Assembly: GCA_015066595.1 (NCBI GenBank)
Contig: SVNZ01000003.1
Location: 48,836-112,835 of the forward strand
DNA length: 64,000 nucleotides
Reading direction: 5' to 3'
Source: Oscillospiraceae bacterium
Lineage (GTDB): Bacteria; Bacillota; Clostridia; Oscillospirales; Acutalibacteraceae
Shown here: in pieces, positions 1-8,509 of the stretch
Layout of the letters: the number at the start of each line of letters is the position of its first letter
Position numbering within the stretch: position 1 is the stretch's first letter
The notes under the pieces: generated by a model
Database searches by the model: none
What the model saw: only the letters and a program-made list of their open reading frames with translations
What the model was told of the DNA's origin: nothing
Program-made: the position numbers and the translations under genes

Positions 1-1
1 G

Positions 2-70
2 AAGTATGCAGATATTAAAGAAGGCGATATCTTCGAAGTATTCACCATCGAAGAGTATCGTGAGGACTAA
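2..70 (+). CDS. infB: Translation initiation factor IF-2, C-terminal end (partial)
   Basis: Only the last 22 codons and the TAA stop are inside the window; the gene begins to the left. The tail reads K-Y-A-D-I-K-E-G-D-I-F-E-V-F and ends in an acidic stretch, which matches the end of the last beta-barrel domain of IF-2. IF-2 is the GTPase that brings fMet-tRNA to the 30S subunit. The call rests mostly on this short tail and on its place 14 bases before rbfA, the usual order nusA-infB-rbfA in Firmicutes. Confidence 0.8.
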   Translation, partial: KYADIKEGDIFEVFTIEEYRED

Positions 71-84
71 TAGAAGGTTTTATT

Positions 85-462
85 ATGGCTAATCATAGAA
101 TAGGACGTACAACCGAGGATATCAAACGTGAGCTCACAGCGATTTTCCGTGAGCTCAAGGACCCTCGTGTTACTGAGGTGTTCTTATCCATTGTACGTGT
201 AGAAGTTACAAATGATCTGTCGTATTGCACTGTATATGTTAGTGCGCTCGAAGGTCTTGACAAAGCAAAAGGTGCGTGCAAGGGGCTAGACAGTGCGTCG
301 GGTTATATCAGACGCGAGCTTGGCCACAGACTAAAGCTTAGACACGTTCCGTCACTTATTTTCACTGCTACCGATTCCATCGAGTACAGTGCTGAAATAT
401 CGAGAATTCTGAATTCTCTTGATATTAAGGAGAACGACAATGAGGATGATAACGCTTTCTGA
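85..462 (+). CDS. rbfA: Ribosome-binding factor A
   Basis: A 125-residue protein of the usual RbfA length. RbfA is a KH-like factor that binds the 30S subunit and helps the last steps of 16S rRNA 5'-end maturation, mainly in the cold. Visible family signs are the N-terminal HRIGRTTEDIKREL helix, the LKDPRV turn, the V-Y-V-S strand and the SGYIRRELGHRLKLRHVP segment. It follows infB by 14 bases, and its 3' end overlaps the next gene by 23 bases, so the two are translationally linked. Confidence 0.95.
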   Translation: MANHRIGRTTEDIKRELTAIFRELKDPRVTEVFLSIVRVEVTNDLSYCTVYVSALEGLDKAKGACKGLDSASGYIRRELGHRLKLRHVPSLIFTATDSIEYSAEISRILNSLDIKENDNEDDNAF

Positions 463-1387
463 AGCAGCAACACTGCTCCTTGAAAACGACAATTTTCATA
501 TTTTAACTCACCGCTATCCTGATGGTGATACCTTGGGTTGTGCGTATGCTTTGTGCTATGCACTTCGCACACTGGGCAAAAACGCTAACGTAAAAATGAA
601 TGGCAAACTCCCGTCAAAATTCACTTATCTTGCAGAAAACTACTGCGAACAGGACTTCCCTTGTGATTTTGTGGTTTCTGTTGACGTAGCGGCTGATTCG
701 CTTTTGGGGGAGCTCGAACAAGAGTACAAAGACAGAATCGACTTGTGTATTGACCACCATGGTTCAAATTCGCTCAAAGCGGACAACACGTTAGTCGATG
801 CTACTTGTGCTGCTGCGTGCGAGATTATCTATGTTCTTATAAAATCAATGAAAGTTGAGATGACCGTAGATATTGCAAACGCTATTTACACCGGTATTTC
901 TACTGATACAGGATGTTTTTGCTATACAAACACAACCGCACAGACTCACCGTATCGCTGCTGATGTCATCAGTTTGGGCTGTGATTTTCAGATGATAAAC
1001 AGAATAAACTTCGAGACAAAAACCAGAGCAAAGCTCAAAATGGAGCGTATGGTCTATGATACAATGGAGTTTTACTGTGGCGGAAAATGTGCTATTATTT
1101 ACACCACTCTTGCTATGCAAAAAGCACTGGGTGCAGGCGATGACGAGATGGAAGGGTTAGCTTCCATTCCACGACAAATTGAAGGTGTAAAAATGGGTAT
1201 CACTATGCGTGAGAAAGAAGACGGTACATTCAAGGTATCTGTCAGAACTAACGATGGTATCAATGCATCAGAGTTTTGTGCACGTTTCGGTGGTGGTGGT
1301 CATATGGCTGCTTCAGGTTGCTCCATAAAGGGCGACTTATCAAGCGTGAAGTATATGCTCATCAAAGCAGCTGAAGAGGTACTATGA
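440..1387 (+). CDS. nrnA: DHH-family phosphoesterase (NrnA-like oligoribonuclease / pAp phosphatase)
   Basis: 315 residues. I place the start at the ATG at 440, behind an AAGGAG at 427-432, rather than the in-frame start at 419 inside rbfA. DHH and DHHA1 domains are visible: a YPDGDTLG metal-binding loop (about residue 30), a VDVA motif, CIDHHGSN (the DHH motif) and a C-terminal FGGGGHMAASG glycine loop. Family members degrade 2-5 nt RNAs, dephosphorylate pAp, and in some cases hydrolyse cyclic-dinucleotide products. The place between rbfA and truB is typical for Firmicutes. The stop overlaps the truB start as ATGA. Which substrate dominates cannot be told from the sequence. Confidence 0.9.
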   Translation: MRMITLSEAATLLLENDNFHILTHRYPDGDTLGCAYALCYALRTLGKNANVKMNGKLPSKFTYLAENYCEQDFPCDFVVSVDVAADSLLGELEQEYKDRIDLCIDHHGSNSLKADNTLVDATCAAACEIIYVLIKSMKVEMTVDIANAIYTGISTDTGCFCYTNTTAQTHRIAADVISLGCDFQMINRINFETKTRAKLKMERMVYDTMEFYCGGKCAIIYTTLAMQKALGAGDDEMEGLASIPRQIEGVKMGITMREKEDGTFKVSVRTNDGINASEFCARFGGGGHMAASGCSIKGDLSSVKYMLIKAAEEVL

Positions 1388-2289
1388 ACGGTGTTATAGT
1401 TATTAACAAAGAAGAAGACTTTACTTCTTTTGATGTGGTAGCTGTCGTAAGGCGGACTTTACATACAAAGAAGGTCGGCCATTGTGGCACACTCGACCCG
1501 AATGCAACGGGAGTGCTACCTGTTTTGGTCGGCAACGCAACTAAAGCACAGGATATTATTGTAAACCACGACAAAAGCTACGTTGCTACGTTCAAGCTCG
1601 GACTTACTTCCGACACCCTTGATATATGGGGAGAAGTCGCAGAAGAAAATGGTCCTGACATAAAAAAAGAAGAGCTCGAAAAAGCTCTCAAGAATTTTGT
1701 CGGAGATATTTTGCAAGTGCCACCGATGTACTCAGCAGTGCAAAAGGACGGAGTCAGACTCTACGAGCTTGCCAGACAAGGTATCGAAGTAGAGCGAGAA
1801 GCACGTCCTGTCACGATATATTCGTTAGAGCTTAATGATTTTGACGAAAAAGCCCAGTGCGGTACACTCACGGTTTCTTGTTCAAAGGGCACATATATCC
1901 GTACACTGATTTCAGACATAGCAAAAAGCCTTGGCACAAACGGTATTATGACAAGTTTAGTTCGTACATCAGCGTGTGGCTTTACACTTTCACAGGCGAT
2001 AACGCTTTCTGAGCTCAAAGAGCTTGCACAAAACGGCGAAGTTGAAAATCACCTACTCAGCTTAGAAAGCCTTTTTGAAAGCTACAGTGAGCTTTTTGTG
2101 TCAGAAAAGCAAACTGTTCGTTTTAGAAACGGAAATCCGCTTGATATAGAGCGCACAGAACTCAAAGATATCAAACCTGCTGATGGTACTGTGTACAGAG
2201 TCAAAAGTGGAGAGGGCGAGTTTTTGGCTCTCGGCGTTGTTGATTTAGAAAAAGGTGTACTGAAAATCTACAAGCATTTCGGAAAATAA
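1384..2289 (+). CDS. truB: tRNA pseudouridine(55) synthase
   Basis: 301 residues, a normal TruB length. It makes pseudouridine 55 in the T-loop of tRNAs. Motif I, VGHCGTLDPNATGVL, carries the catalytic Asp; a YSAVQKDGVRLYELAR segment and the SKGTYIRTL motif follow. The C-terminal part (about residue 230 on) looks like a short PUA-type domain. The start codon overlaps the nrnA stop (ATGA), so the infB-rbfA-nrnA-truB genes appear co-transcribed, ending at the terminator just after this gene. The ribF gene often found next is absent. Confidence 0.95.
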   Translation: MNGVIVINKEEDFTSFDVVAVVRRTLHTKKVGHCGTLDPNATGVLPVLVGNATKAQDIIVNHDKSYVATFKLGLTSDTLDIWGEVAEENGPDIKKEELEKALKNFVGDILQVPPMYSAVQKDGVRLYELARQGIEVEREARPVTIYSLELNDFDEKAQCGTLTVSCSKGTYIRTLISDIAKSLGTNGIMTSLVRTSACGFTLSQAITLSELKELAQNGEVENHLLSLESLFESYSELFVSEKQTVRFRNGNPLDIERTELKDIKPADGTVYRVKSGEGEFLALGVVDLEKGVLKIYKHFGK

Positions 2290-2298
2290 ACAGATAGA

Positions 2299-2330
2299 AA
2301 AAAGCTCCCTATGAAAGGGAGCTTTTCTTT
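2299..2330 (+). terminator. Rho-independent terminator after truB (works both ways)
   Basis: An inverted repeat AAGCTCCCT / AGGGAGCTT with a four-base loop, flanked by A and T runs. It sits between the converging truB and DUF6062 genes, so it can end both transcripts. Confidence 0.9.
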
Positions 2331-2334
2331 ATGC

Positions 2335-3036
2335 TTATTTAATTTCTTCGACCTTTTCTGATGTGATGAATTTCACACTGCGCTCTACAGAGTCTTTTGA
2401 GTTTTTCCAGTCACCGCCGGCGTTTCTGTAGTCAAACATGGTAGTAAAGTGAGTGACATCGTCATACAAGGTATCAAGATAGTTTTTGACAAGTGTGTTT
2501 GTAACTTCACAAAAAGCTTTCATATCTTTTGCTTTGATACCGCCCTTTGAGATAGCACCGCGGTGGAGTAGCTCGTAGTGATTAAGACATAGGAACTCTT
2601 GATTTTTGAGCATTTCTCTAAAATCAGGGTCTGTTGCAAACTGTGCATAAACTGTCTGTAACAGATGATTTATATCATAGTCGATTCTATCACACACATA
2701 GCATGATGATCTTGAGTTCTTTATAGCTTCAAGCTGAACCTTGCTCGGTTTTGCACTGTCCGATTTTGGGAGCATATTATCTTTGATATATAGAAGACGA
2801 GTCTGCATCAAAAGAGCATTTGAGAGCTTCGGGCCACTGCTCAGCATCATCTCGTAGTGATGGTGACAAAAGCCCTTTTCGTTTGTAATGACACGGATGT
2901 TGGGTGCCATCATTGCAGCACCGGTGATGTATTCGACGTATTGTTTTTCGACGAGTTCATACATTCTGCATATAGGGCACCCGTTAGTGTCTTTAAAAAT
3001 ATCATTGATAGGAATGGTACAAATAGTTTCTTTCAA
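2335..3036 (-). CDS. DUF6062 family protein, cysteine/histidine-rich
   Basis: A 233-residue protein of unknown function. I recognise it as the DUF6062 type found across Clostridia. It has repeated metal-site-like motifs: CPIC near residue 17, CHHHYEMM, CYVCD and CLNHYELL; these pairings suggest zinc or Fe-S binding, but nothing more can be read. The start is probably the TTG at 3036, about nine bases after GGGAG; the TTG at 3045 abuts the Shine-Dalgarno and is too close. It is transcribed divergently from the glycosylase gene with overlapping promoter elements. Confidence 0.75.
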   Translation of the reverse strand: MKETICTIPINDIFKDTNGCPICRMYELVEKQYVEYITGAAMMAPNIRVITNEKGFCHHHYEMMLSSGPKLSNALLMQTRLLYIKDNMLPKSDSAKPSKVQLEAIKNSRSSCYVCDRIDYDINHLLQTVYAQFATDPDFREMLKNQEFLCLNHYELLHRGAISKGGIKAKDMKAFCEVTNTLVKNYLDTLYDDVTHFTTMFDYRNAGGDWKNSKDSVERSVKFITSEKVEEIK

Positions 3037-3058
3037 TGGTATCAACTCCCTTTTTTTA

Positions 3059-3091
3059 ATTATAGCATATTTTTATGCATTGTGGTATAAT
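3059..3091. promoter_or_regulatory. Divergent extended -10 promoters
   Basis: Leftward: TATAAT on the minus strand at 3059-3064, preceded by TGC. Rightward: TGG-TATAAT at 3083-3091. Neither has a good -35 box, but both have the extended -10 TG. The rightward element lies downstream of the ATG at 3075, which argues against that ATG as the glycosylase start. Confidence 0.6.
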
Positions 3092-3110
3092 GTTTTTAGA
3101 TTTTTACGAA

Positions 3111-3944
3111 ATGGGTTTTACTATGGGTACAGTTTCAATAAAAAATGTATATCCGTTTGATTTAGGGCAGACGCTCGATTGTGGACAGAGCTTTCGATGG
3201 TCAAAAAACGCCGATGAGTCTTTTACAGGAGTTGCTTTTTCAAAAGTTGTGACAGTAAGCTATGAGGGTACAACGCTTGATATATCTCATAGTGGTGAGG
3301 TGGATGAGAAGCTGTGGCGCAGGTATTTTGATCTTGACCTTGACTATCAGAGCATCAAAGAAAAGCTGTCGAATATGCACCCTGTTTTAGCCCAAGCATC
3401 TTCATATGCGGGTGGTATCCGAATTCTTTTCCAAGATCCGTTTGAAGCGCTTATTACCTTTATTATTTCCCAGAATAACAACATCTCTCGCATCAAAGGT
3501 ATCGTAAAAAGGCTGTGCGAATATTTTGGTGAGCATATAGAGGGTGATTACTATACTTTTCCGACTCCAGAGAGGTTGAGCGCATTGACTGTAGATGATT
3601 TAGCACCGATCAAGGCAGGCTTTCGACACAGATACATCATAGACGCTGCACAAAAAGTCGCGTCACTTGAGATAGACCTTGAAAAACTGCGCACATTCCC
3701 GTATGAAGAAGCTCAAAAAGAACTGATGAAAATAAAGGGAGTCGGTGTTAAAGTTGCTGACTGTGTACTGCTTTACGGGCTGCACCGACTCGAGTCTTTT
3801 CCACTTGATGTATGGATGAAGCGTGCGATGAAGGTGCTGTTTGATGATATGAAGGGTGACGAGTTCGGACAGTTCGGCGGTATAGCACAGCAGTACATTT
3901 TCCATTATTCACGACACCACAAGGAGCTTTTTGAAGAAAAATAG
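3111..3944 (+). CDS. 8-oxoguanine DNA glycosylase (OGG1-type, HhH-GPD)
   Basis: About 277 residues. OGG1-type enzymes cut 8-oxoguanine from DNA and nick the strand (base excision repair). Seen: an N-terminal OGG_N-like part (CGQSFRW), then the helix-hairpin-helix IKGVGVKVADCVLLYGL with the catalytic Lys, and FPLDVWMKR with the catalytic Asp. An upstream ATG at 3075 precedes the likely promoter, so the start is 3111 or 3123; neither has a strong ribosome binding site. It has no operon partner and faces DUF6062. Confidence 0.85.
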   Translation: MGFTMGTVSIKNVYPFDLGQTLDCGQSFRWSKNADESFTGVAFSKVVTVSYEGTTLDISHSGEVDEKLWRRYFDLDLDYQSIKEKLSNMHPVLAQASSYAGGIRILFQDPFEALITFIISQNNNISRIKGIVKRLCEYFGEHIEGDYYTFPTPERLSALTVDDLAPIKAGFRHRYIIDAAQKVASLEIDLEKLRTFPYEEAQKELMKIKGVGVKVADCVLLYGLHRLESFPLDVWMKRAMKVLFDDMKGDEFGQFGGIAQQYIFHYSRHHKELFEEK

Positions 3945-3996
3945 AGTTGATACATAATTTTTTACTCAAAGCAAAAACTACTGTTGAGGTGAAATT

Positions 3997-4422
3997 ATGG
4001 ACGACGAAAAAATGCTCAACAAAATTTCTAAAAATGCCGAGATGGGTGTTATTGGAATTGACGCAGTAAAAGACTATGCAAGTTCTGAAAAGTTTAAAAA
4101 GGAACTGCTCAACCAGCGTGAAGAGTACAACAAGATTTACAAAAGTGCTCACAATATGCTAAAAGAATCGGACTGTGATGTATCCCACCCGAGTCCTATG
4201 GCAAAGGTTTCTACCGAGATGATGAGTCGAATGAAAACGCTCACTGACCCGACAGATTCAAAAATCGCCGAAATGATGCTTCAGGGCAGTGCGATGGGTG
4301 TTGCAAAAGTCATTCGAAACGCAAACGAGTACAGTGGTGACAACGAGCAAATCAGGGATTTAGCCCACAAACTCCGAGAAACCGAAGAATTAAACATCGA
4401 AAATATGAAACGTTATCTATAA
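3997..4422 (+). CDS. Uncharacterised helical protein, possibly ferritin-like
   Basis: 141 residues, almost all predicted helix, with no signal peptide or membrane span. The start follows a GAGGTG site. The middle (KIAEMMLQGSAMGVAKV) and the last helix (EELNIENMKRYL) look like the four-helix bundle proteins of unknown function common in Ruminococcaceae; a ferritin-like fold is my inference, and no full set of iron ligands is evident. It is monocistronic, with its own terminator. Confidence 0.6.
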   Translation: MDDEKMLNKISKNAEMGVIGIDAVKDYASSEKFKKELLNQREEYNKIYKSAHNMLKESDCDVSHPSPMAKVSTEMMSRMKTLTDPTDSKIAEMMLQGSAMGVAKVIRNANEYSGDNEQIRDLAHKLRETEELNIENMKRYL

Positions 4423-4426
4423 AGAA

Positions 4427-4456
4427 GAGATCGCAGTGAAAACTGCGGTCTTTTTT
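4427..4456 (+). terminator. Terminator after the helical protein gene
   Basis: GATCGCAG / CTGCGGTC hairpin (one G-U pair), loop of six, then TTTTTT. Confidence 0.88.
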
Positions 4457-4530
4457 GTTGAAAAAGTATCACTGCTATGATATAGTAACTATATATTGAT
4501 AAAATACAAAACGTTGTTTTGGAGGGCAAA

Positions 4531-6831
4531 ATGAAGGTGCTTGTTCTTTTACAGATTTTAAGCTTAGTAGTGCTTTTGTTCACATCACTTATAAAAAAGG
4601 AGTTTAAGCACAAAGATGTGCTGAGATTTTCATCGACTATGCTGAGCGTTGCACTTGGTCTTATAGTGTTTTTGACAAAGGGAGCTTTTTCTATACTTTC
4701 ACTTTGTGTGGGTATATTTTCTGTTGTAGCGTTTGCTTTGTACATATTTTCTAAAACTGATAAAGGTAGCGAAGGTATAAGAAACACAGCCTTATTCACA
4801 AGCAAAGCTTTGCTTGTTATTTTGCTGTTAGAGATGCTTGTGTTCAACTTCAACTCTTTCCACCTTTGGGGTGGTAGTTACGAGCAGTTTGACCTGTCTT
4901 TGAACGATGCCGAATATGTAAACGGTGCAAGTACAAATGTTGCAGACAGTAGCTTTGAAGCAGAATTTTTGAATATCAACAAAGAAATAGGAACTATCCT
5001 TTTGAATGTGGATTCAACATCGAGCAAGATTTCTTATGATATCGACTTTGCTGATGAAAGCAACAGCAGTTACTATATCCGTTCAGGACTTGTAAAGGGC
5101 GATATTTTCCCTGAGATAGAAGATAGCAAGTATATCATATGTAACTTCTCGGGCGAAGTATCTAAGCTAAAAATCAAATTAAGTGCCCAAGAAGGGCAGA
5201 CACTGTCGCTTTTATCTGACACGATAACATTCAATGCTGACCATCCCGCAACCTTCTCACTGCTTCGAGTACTTGTGAACTTGCTGTCATCAGTGTTTGT
5301 GTTCTTATTCATCAAATCCGTATTTTTGAATAGTAGCATCAAGTCGCAGTATCAGAGTTTCAAAGCTGTTACAGCTCTTACTGTTGTTGTGCTGTTGACA
5401 TTGATGATGTTTATGACTGTATTAGCGAGTGTCGGTCAGGATATTTTTCACCTCACTTCGGGCAACCAAATGACAAAAGAGCTTGTTGATGCATTCAAAG
5501 CCGGCAGAGTGACGCTTGGCACCGTGCCTGGCAATGACCTTATGGCGCTTGAAAACCCATACGACTGGAGTCAGCGTATGGAAAACAACGTAAGCGCACT
5601 GTGGGACCATGTACTGTATGAAGGAGAATACTACTCATACTATGGAGTAGCTCCGGTTCTTCTGCTGTTTTTACCATACAACCTCATCACAGGCTACTAC
5701 TTCCCGAGTATGCTTGCGACTTTTATTTTCTCATCAATAGGTCTTGTATTCTTAGCGCTTACATTTATGAAGCTTGTGAAGCGTTACTTTGATGATATGG
5801 TGCTTTCTATGTATCTTGTATCGCTTGTGATGTTGCTTTCTACCTGCGGTATATGGTATTGCTTGTTGCCGTCTAATTTTTACGAAATAGCTCAGAGCTC
5901 CGGATTTTGTTTTGTGACACTGGGAGCGTACTTCTTAGTATCTGCAAACGTCTTTGATAAGGGCAAAATAAGCCTTAAAAACATCTGTTTGTCATCTGTA
6001 TTTTTAGCAACAGCGGTGACTTGTCGTCCGACTACTGCTGTATGGTGCATTGTTTCGCTGCTGTTTATAGCAACAGGTGTTGTGAAAATTCATAAAAATA
6101 AAAAGAGCGGTGGTAACACACCATCATATGTAAAATACCTTTTGTGTGCACTCTTACCATTTGCTGTTATTGGTGCTATGCAGATGCTGTATAACTACGT
6201 CCGTTTTGATTCGTTCACTGATTTTGGTATTCAATATTCACTCACTATCAACGACTTCCTATCAGCACAGTATCACACCCAGATGGCGGCTATCGGTTTT
6301 TATAACTATCTTTTGGCACCACCGGCATTCTCGACAGATTTTCCATATGTTATGACTAACATATCCGACTTGGGTGTAAACGGATACTACTTCACAGCAA
6401 CGAATAATGGTTTCGGTCTGCTTTTCAGAGCGTTGCCGATGTTTGCATTGTTCTTTGCACCAAAAGCCATAAAGCATATCAAAAAGGAAAACAGACTTAT
6501 CATATCAATACTGTTTTTGGCAGTAGCGGTGATAGCACCGTTTGTTATTATTTTCTCTATTTGGGAGAGCGGTTACGGTGTACGATATATGGTTGATTTT
6601 GCATGGCAGATGCTCATTTGTGCATTTTTTGTTATCTTTATGCTTTATCGTCACACAAAGTATGAAGAAACAAAGCGTATATTCAGATACGCTATGCTTA
6701 TTATGATGTTTATATGTGTTGTTATGAACTTTGCTCTGACATATTCATATGTGTATATAAACTCCATTCCACAGGTAGCTCATAATATACTTGATAAAAT
6801 CGCTTGGGACTTTTCAATATTTAATACATAA
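4531..6831 (+). CDS. Large polytopic membrane protein, GT-C glycosyltransferase-like
   Basis: 766 residues, starting at the ATG behind GGAGG (4521-4525). Layout: about four N-terminal membrane spans (residues 5-105), a beta-rich outer domain (about 108-235), then eight or more spans to the C-terminus. The loop WDHVLYEGEYYSYYGVAPVL near residue 360 resembles the aromatic G-x-YY-S-YYG-x-AP signature of bacterial GT-C-fold (GT39/ArnT/PMT-like) enzymes that use lipid-linked sugars outside the membrane. The GT-C acidic motif after the first span is not clear, so the transferase role is an inference. No sugar-pathway genes lie next to it. Confidence 0.6.
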   Translation: MKVLVLLQILSLVVLLFTSLIKKEFKHKDVLRFSSTMLSVALGLIVFLTKGAFSILSLCVGIFSVVAFALYIFSKTDKGSEGIRNTALFTSKALLVILLLEMLVFNFNSFHLWGGSYEQFDLSLNDAEYVNGASTNVADSSFEAEFLNINKEIGTILLNVDSTSSKISYDIDFADESNSSYYIRSGLVKGDIFPEIEDSKYIICNFSGEVSKLKIKLSAQEGQTLSLLSDTITFNADHPATFSLLRVLVNLLSSVFVFLFIKSVFLNSSIKSQYQSFKAVTALTVVVLLTLMMFMTVLASVGQDIFHLTSGNQMTKELVDAFKAGRVTLGTVPGNDLMALENPYDWSQRMENNVSALWDHVLYEGEYYSYYGVAPVLLLFLPYNLITGYYFPSMLATFIFSSIGLVFLALTFMKLVKRYFDDMVLSMYLVSLVMLLSTCGIWYCLLPSNFYEIAQSSGFCFVTLGAYFLVSANVFDKGKISLKNICLSSVFLATAVTCRPTTAVWCIVSLLFIATGVVKIHKNKKSGGNTPSYVKYLLCALLPFAVIGAMQMLYNYVRFDSFTDFGIQYSLTINDFLSAQYHTQMAAIGFYNYLLAPPAFSTDFPYVMTNISDLGVNGYYFTATNNGFGLLFRALPMFALFFAPKAIKHIKKENRLIISILFLAVAVIAPFVIIFSIWESGYGVRYMVDFAWQMLICAFFVIFMLYRHTKYEETKRIFRYAMLIMMFICVVMNFALTYSYVYINSIPQVAHNILDKIAWDFSIFNT

Positions 6832-6847
6832 TGTCGCCAAAAAGTGA

Positions 6848-6876
6848 TTGAAAAACGTTTTTTTGTGTGGTATAGT
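6848..6876 (+). promoter_or_regulatory. Promoter of the 77-residue membrane protein gene
   Basis: TTGAAA, 17-base spacer, TATAGT with an upstream TGG, 31 bases before the ATG at 6908. Confidence 0.75.
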
Positions 6877-6907
6877 TTCAGTACATCTTTTTAAGGCAGG
6901 CTATTTA

Positions 6908-7141
6908 ATGAACAAAAATAAGAAGAAAGCACTTTTGACTGCGCTTATAGTGTCACTCGTCCTGCTTGTTATTGCAGTAGCAAGCACGCTGATTTTTGAC
7001 TACTATATGGAGTACATACAATTTGATACGCTTGGTATGGTGATAGGTCACATCTTAGGCTTTTTGATGATGTTTTGCATTGTCTACAAATTTGAGAAAA
7101 AAGATGATGATGAAAAGCCTACCGACCACAATATTTACTAA
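6908..7141 (+). CDS. Small membrane protein, unknown function
   Basis: 77 residues with a lysine-rich start (MNKNKKKALL), two membrane spans (about 9-30 and 40-60) and a charged tail (KFEKKDDDEKP). The start follows AAGGCAGG and the promoter above. No family recognised. It has its own promoter and terminator, so it is an independent transcript. Confidence 0.6.
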   Translation: MNKNKKKALLTALIVSLVLLVIAVASTLIFDYYMEYIQFDTLGMVIGHILGFLMMFCIVYKFEKKDDDEKPTDHNIY

Positions 7142-7145
7142 AAAT

Positions 7146-7178
7146 AAAAGCTCAGGCTAAATAGCTTGAGCTTTATTT
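7146..7178. terminator. Bidirectional terminator
   Basis: AAAGCTCAGGCT / AGCTTGAGCTTT hairpin between the converging small membrane protein and DUF1015 genes, with T runs on both sides. Confidence 0.85.
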
Positions 7179-7194
7179 ATGTACAAATGAAAGT

Positions 7195-8388
7195 TTATTT
7201 GATTTTTCTTGCTTCGATGTAGTAGCGTTTATCGTGAGCGTGACCCATCGAGAAGGTCTTTCTCGGGAGTGAACCGTCAGCTCTTACAGCAGGAAACAGA
7301 TCATCTTTGCCCATACCTTCAAAGATAAAGCCCAGGGTGTTTTCCTTCTTACAAAGGTCATACACAACATCTTCTCCGTGAATATAGTCGATTTTTACCT
7401 GTGGGTTTTCTTTAAGATACTCGTCGATGAACACCTGCAAGGTGCCTACAGGAAGTTTAGCAGTTGCTTTGACCCCTACTTTTTCGCTACCGTCTTTTGT
7501 GACACATTCGTATGTGTGCGTAGGATCACCGTCAGCTACACGGTGAGAAGTGATGAACTTTGTCATAAAGTCGTTTGCATCAACATTGAACAAAACTCTG
7601 TAGATAGGCTCAAACTCGATAGATGCATCGTGTATGTTCACGATTTCGACCAGAGCGTAGCGGTTGAGCTCAGTAGGGTTTTGTCTGTAACATTCCTTCG
7701 CAGTAGCGAGAGAGTGGTTGCCATCACCAACAGCAAAGAGCATATCGTTGTCACTGCCAGAAAGAAGACTCTCAAGAGCATCTTTGACAGCTTTTATGGT
7801 GTCTTTATCTAAGAAGTAGCCCTCTATATGGCCGCCACCCTGCATAAGCTCAAAGTCATATGCAGTAGAAAACTCTGCCTTTTTGTTTTGTAGCGGTTCA
7901 ATAACCTTTTTGTCCTTATCATCGATAAGAAGCATAACGTGAGGCATTTCAAGTGGTGCGTCTTTGCGGATAGCAACACGTGGTGGGATACGCTCGAGTA
8001 CGGTTTGTTCAGTTGCACGGATAAGTGCGTTTGAACCTTTATTATAGTCGTAGTCATTAAGGTCTATCACACCGACGATGCCGAGTCGTTTTGTGTTGTT
8101 TGACTCACGCTCAACGTAAATCATAGCGTTTTCGTATTCTGTGAACACACCCTCGTCGACGTACTTTTTCATATTCTCGTTGATAGAGTCGATGCGCTCA
8201 CTGTTATCATCACTGAGATATATCTCAGGAAGTATAATATTCAGTGCAGACGGTGCATCTGCAACAGTATTTTTGACCTTGTCCCAGTATTTTTGTTCAG
8301 ATGTATACTGGTCACATGCAACAACACTCCATTTTTCAAAACCTGTTTTAGGGAGCAGAATTTTTGCTTCGTTAAAATGATATTTCAT
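7195..8388 (-). CDS. DUF1015 family protein (possible SerK-like kinase)
   Basis: 397 residues. The start is the ATG at 8388 behind AGGAGG; the open frame extends 20 codons further without a ribosome site. DUF1015 signs: VVACDQYTSEQKYW near the N-terminus, PPRVAIRKDAPLEMPHVM in the middle, and VGDGNHSLATAK, the family's D-G-x-H motif. Some relatives are ADP-dependent serine kinases (SerK) that feed cysteine synthesis; whether this one does so is not shown here, though a cysK gene is found at 58084. Monocistronic. Confidence 0.8.
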   Translation of the reverse strand: MKYHFNEAKILLPKTGFEKWSVVACDQYTSEQKYWDKVKNTVADAPSALNIILPEIYLSDDNSERIDSINENMKKYVDEGVFTEYENAMIYVERESNNTKRLGIVGVIDLNDYDYNKGSNALIRATEQTVLERIPPRVAIRKDAPLEMPHVMLLIDDKDKKVIEPLQNKKAEFSTAYDFELMQGGGHIEGYFLDKDTIKAVKDALESLLSGSDNDMLFAVGDGNHSLATAKECYRQNPTELNRYALVEIVNIHDASIEFEPIYRVLFNVDANDFMTKFITSHRVADGDPTHTYECVTKDGSEKVGVKATAKLPVGTLQVFIDEYLKENPQVKIDYIHGEDVVYDLCKKENTLGFIFEGMGKDDLFPAVRADGSLPRKTFSMGHAHDKRYYIEARKIK

Positions 8389-8416
8389 AAGTAGCCTCCT
8401 GAATTTGCTACAGATA

Positions 8417-8445
8417 AGGATAGCACAATATTTTGCTTGGTGCAA
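8417..8445 (-). promoter_or_regulatory. Promoter of the DUF1015 gene
   Basis: On the minus strand TTGCAC, 17 bases, TATCCT preceded by TGC. Confidence 0.5.
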
Positions 8446-8465
8446 CATTTTTTACATATCGACTC

Positions 8466-8494
8466 TTGATAAACAGTCCAAAGTAATGTAGAAT
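8466..8494 (+). promoter_or_regulatory. Promoter of the HAD gene
   Basis: TTGATA, 17-base spacer, TAGAAT, 15 bases before the ATG at 8510. Confidence 0.65.
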
Positions 8495-8509
8495 TGAAAA
8501 GGTGATTTT

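Noticed and set aside
3075..3110. Upstream ATG as start of the OGG1-type gene.
   Set aside because: It lies before the likely -10 box (3086-3091), so it would not be in the mRNA.
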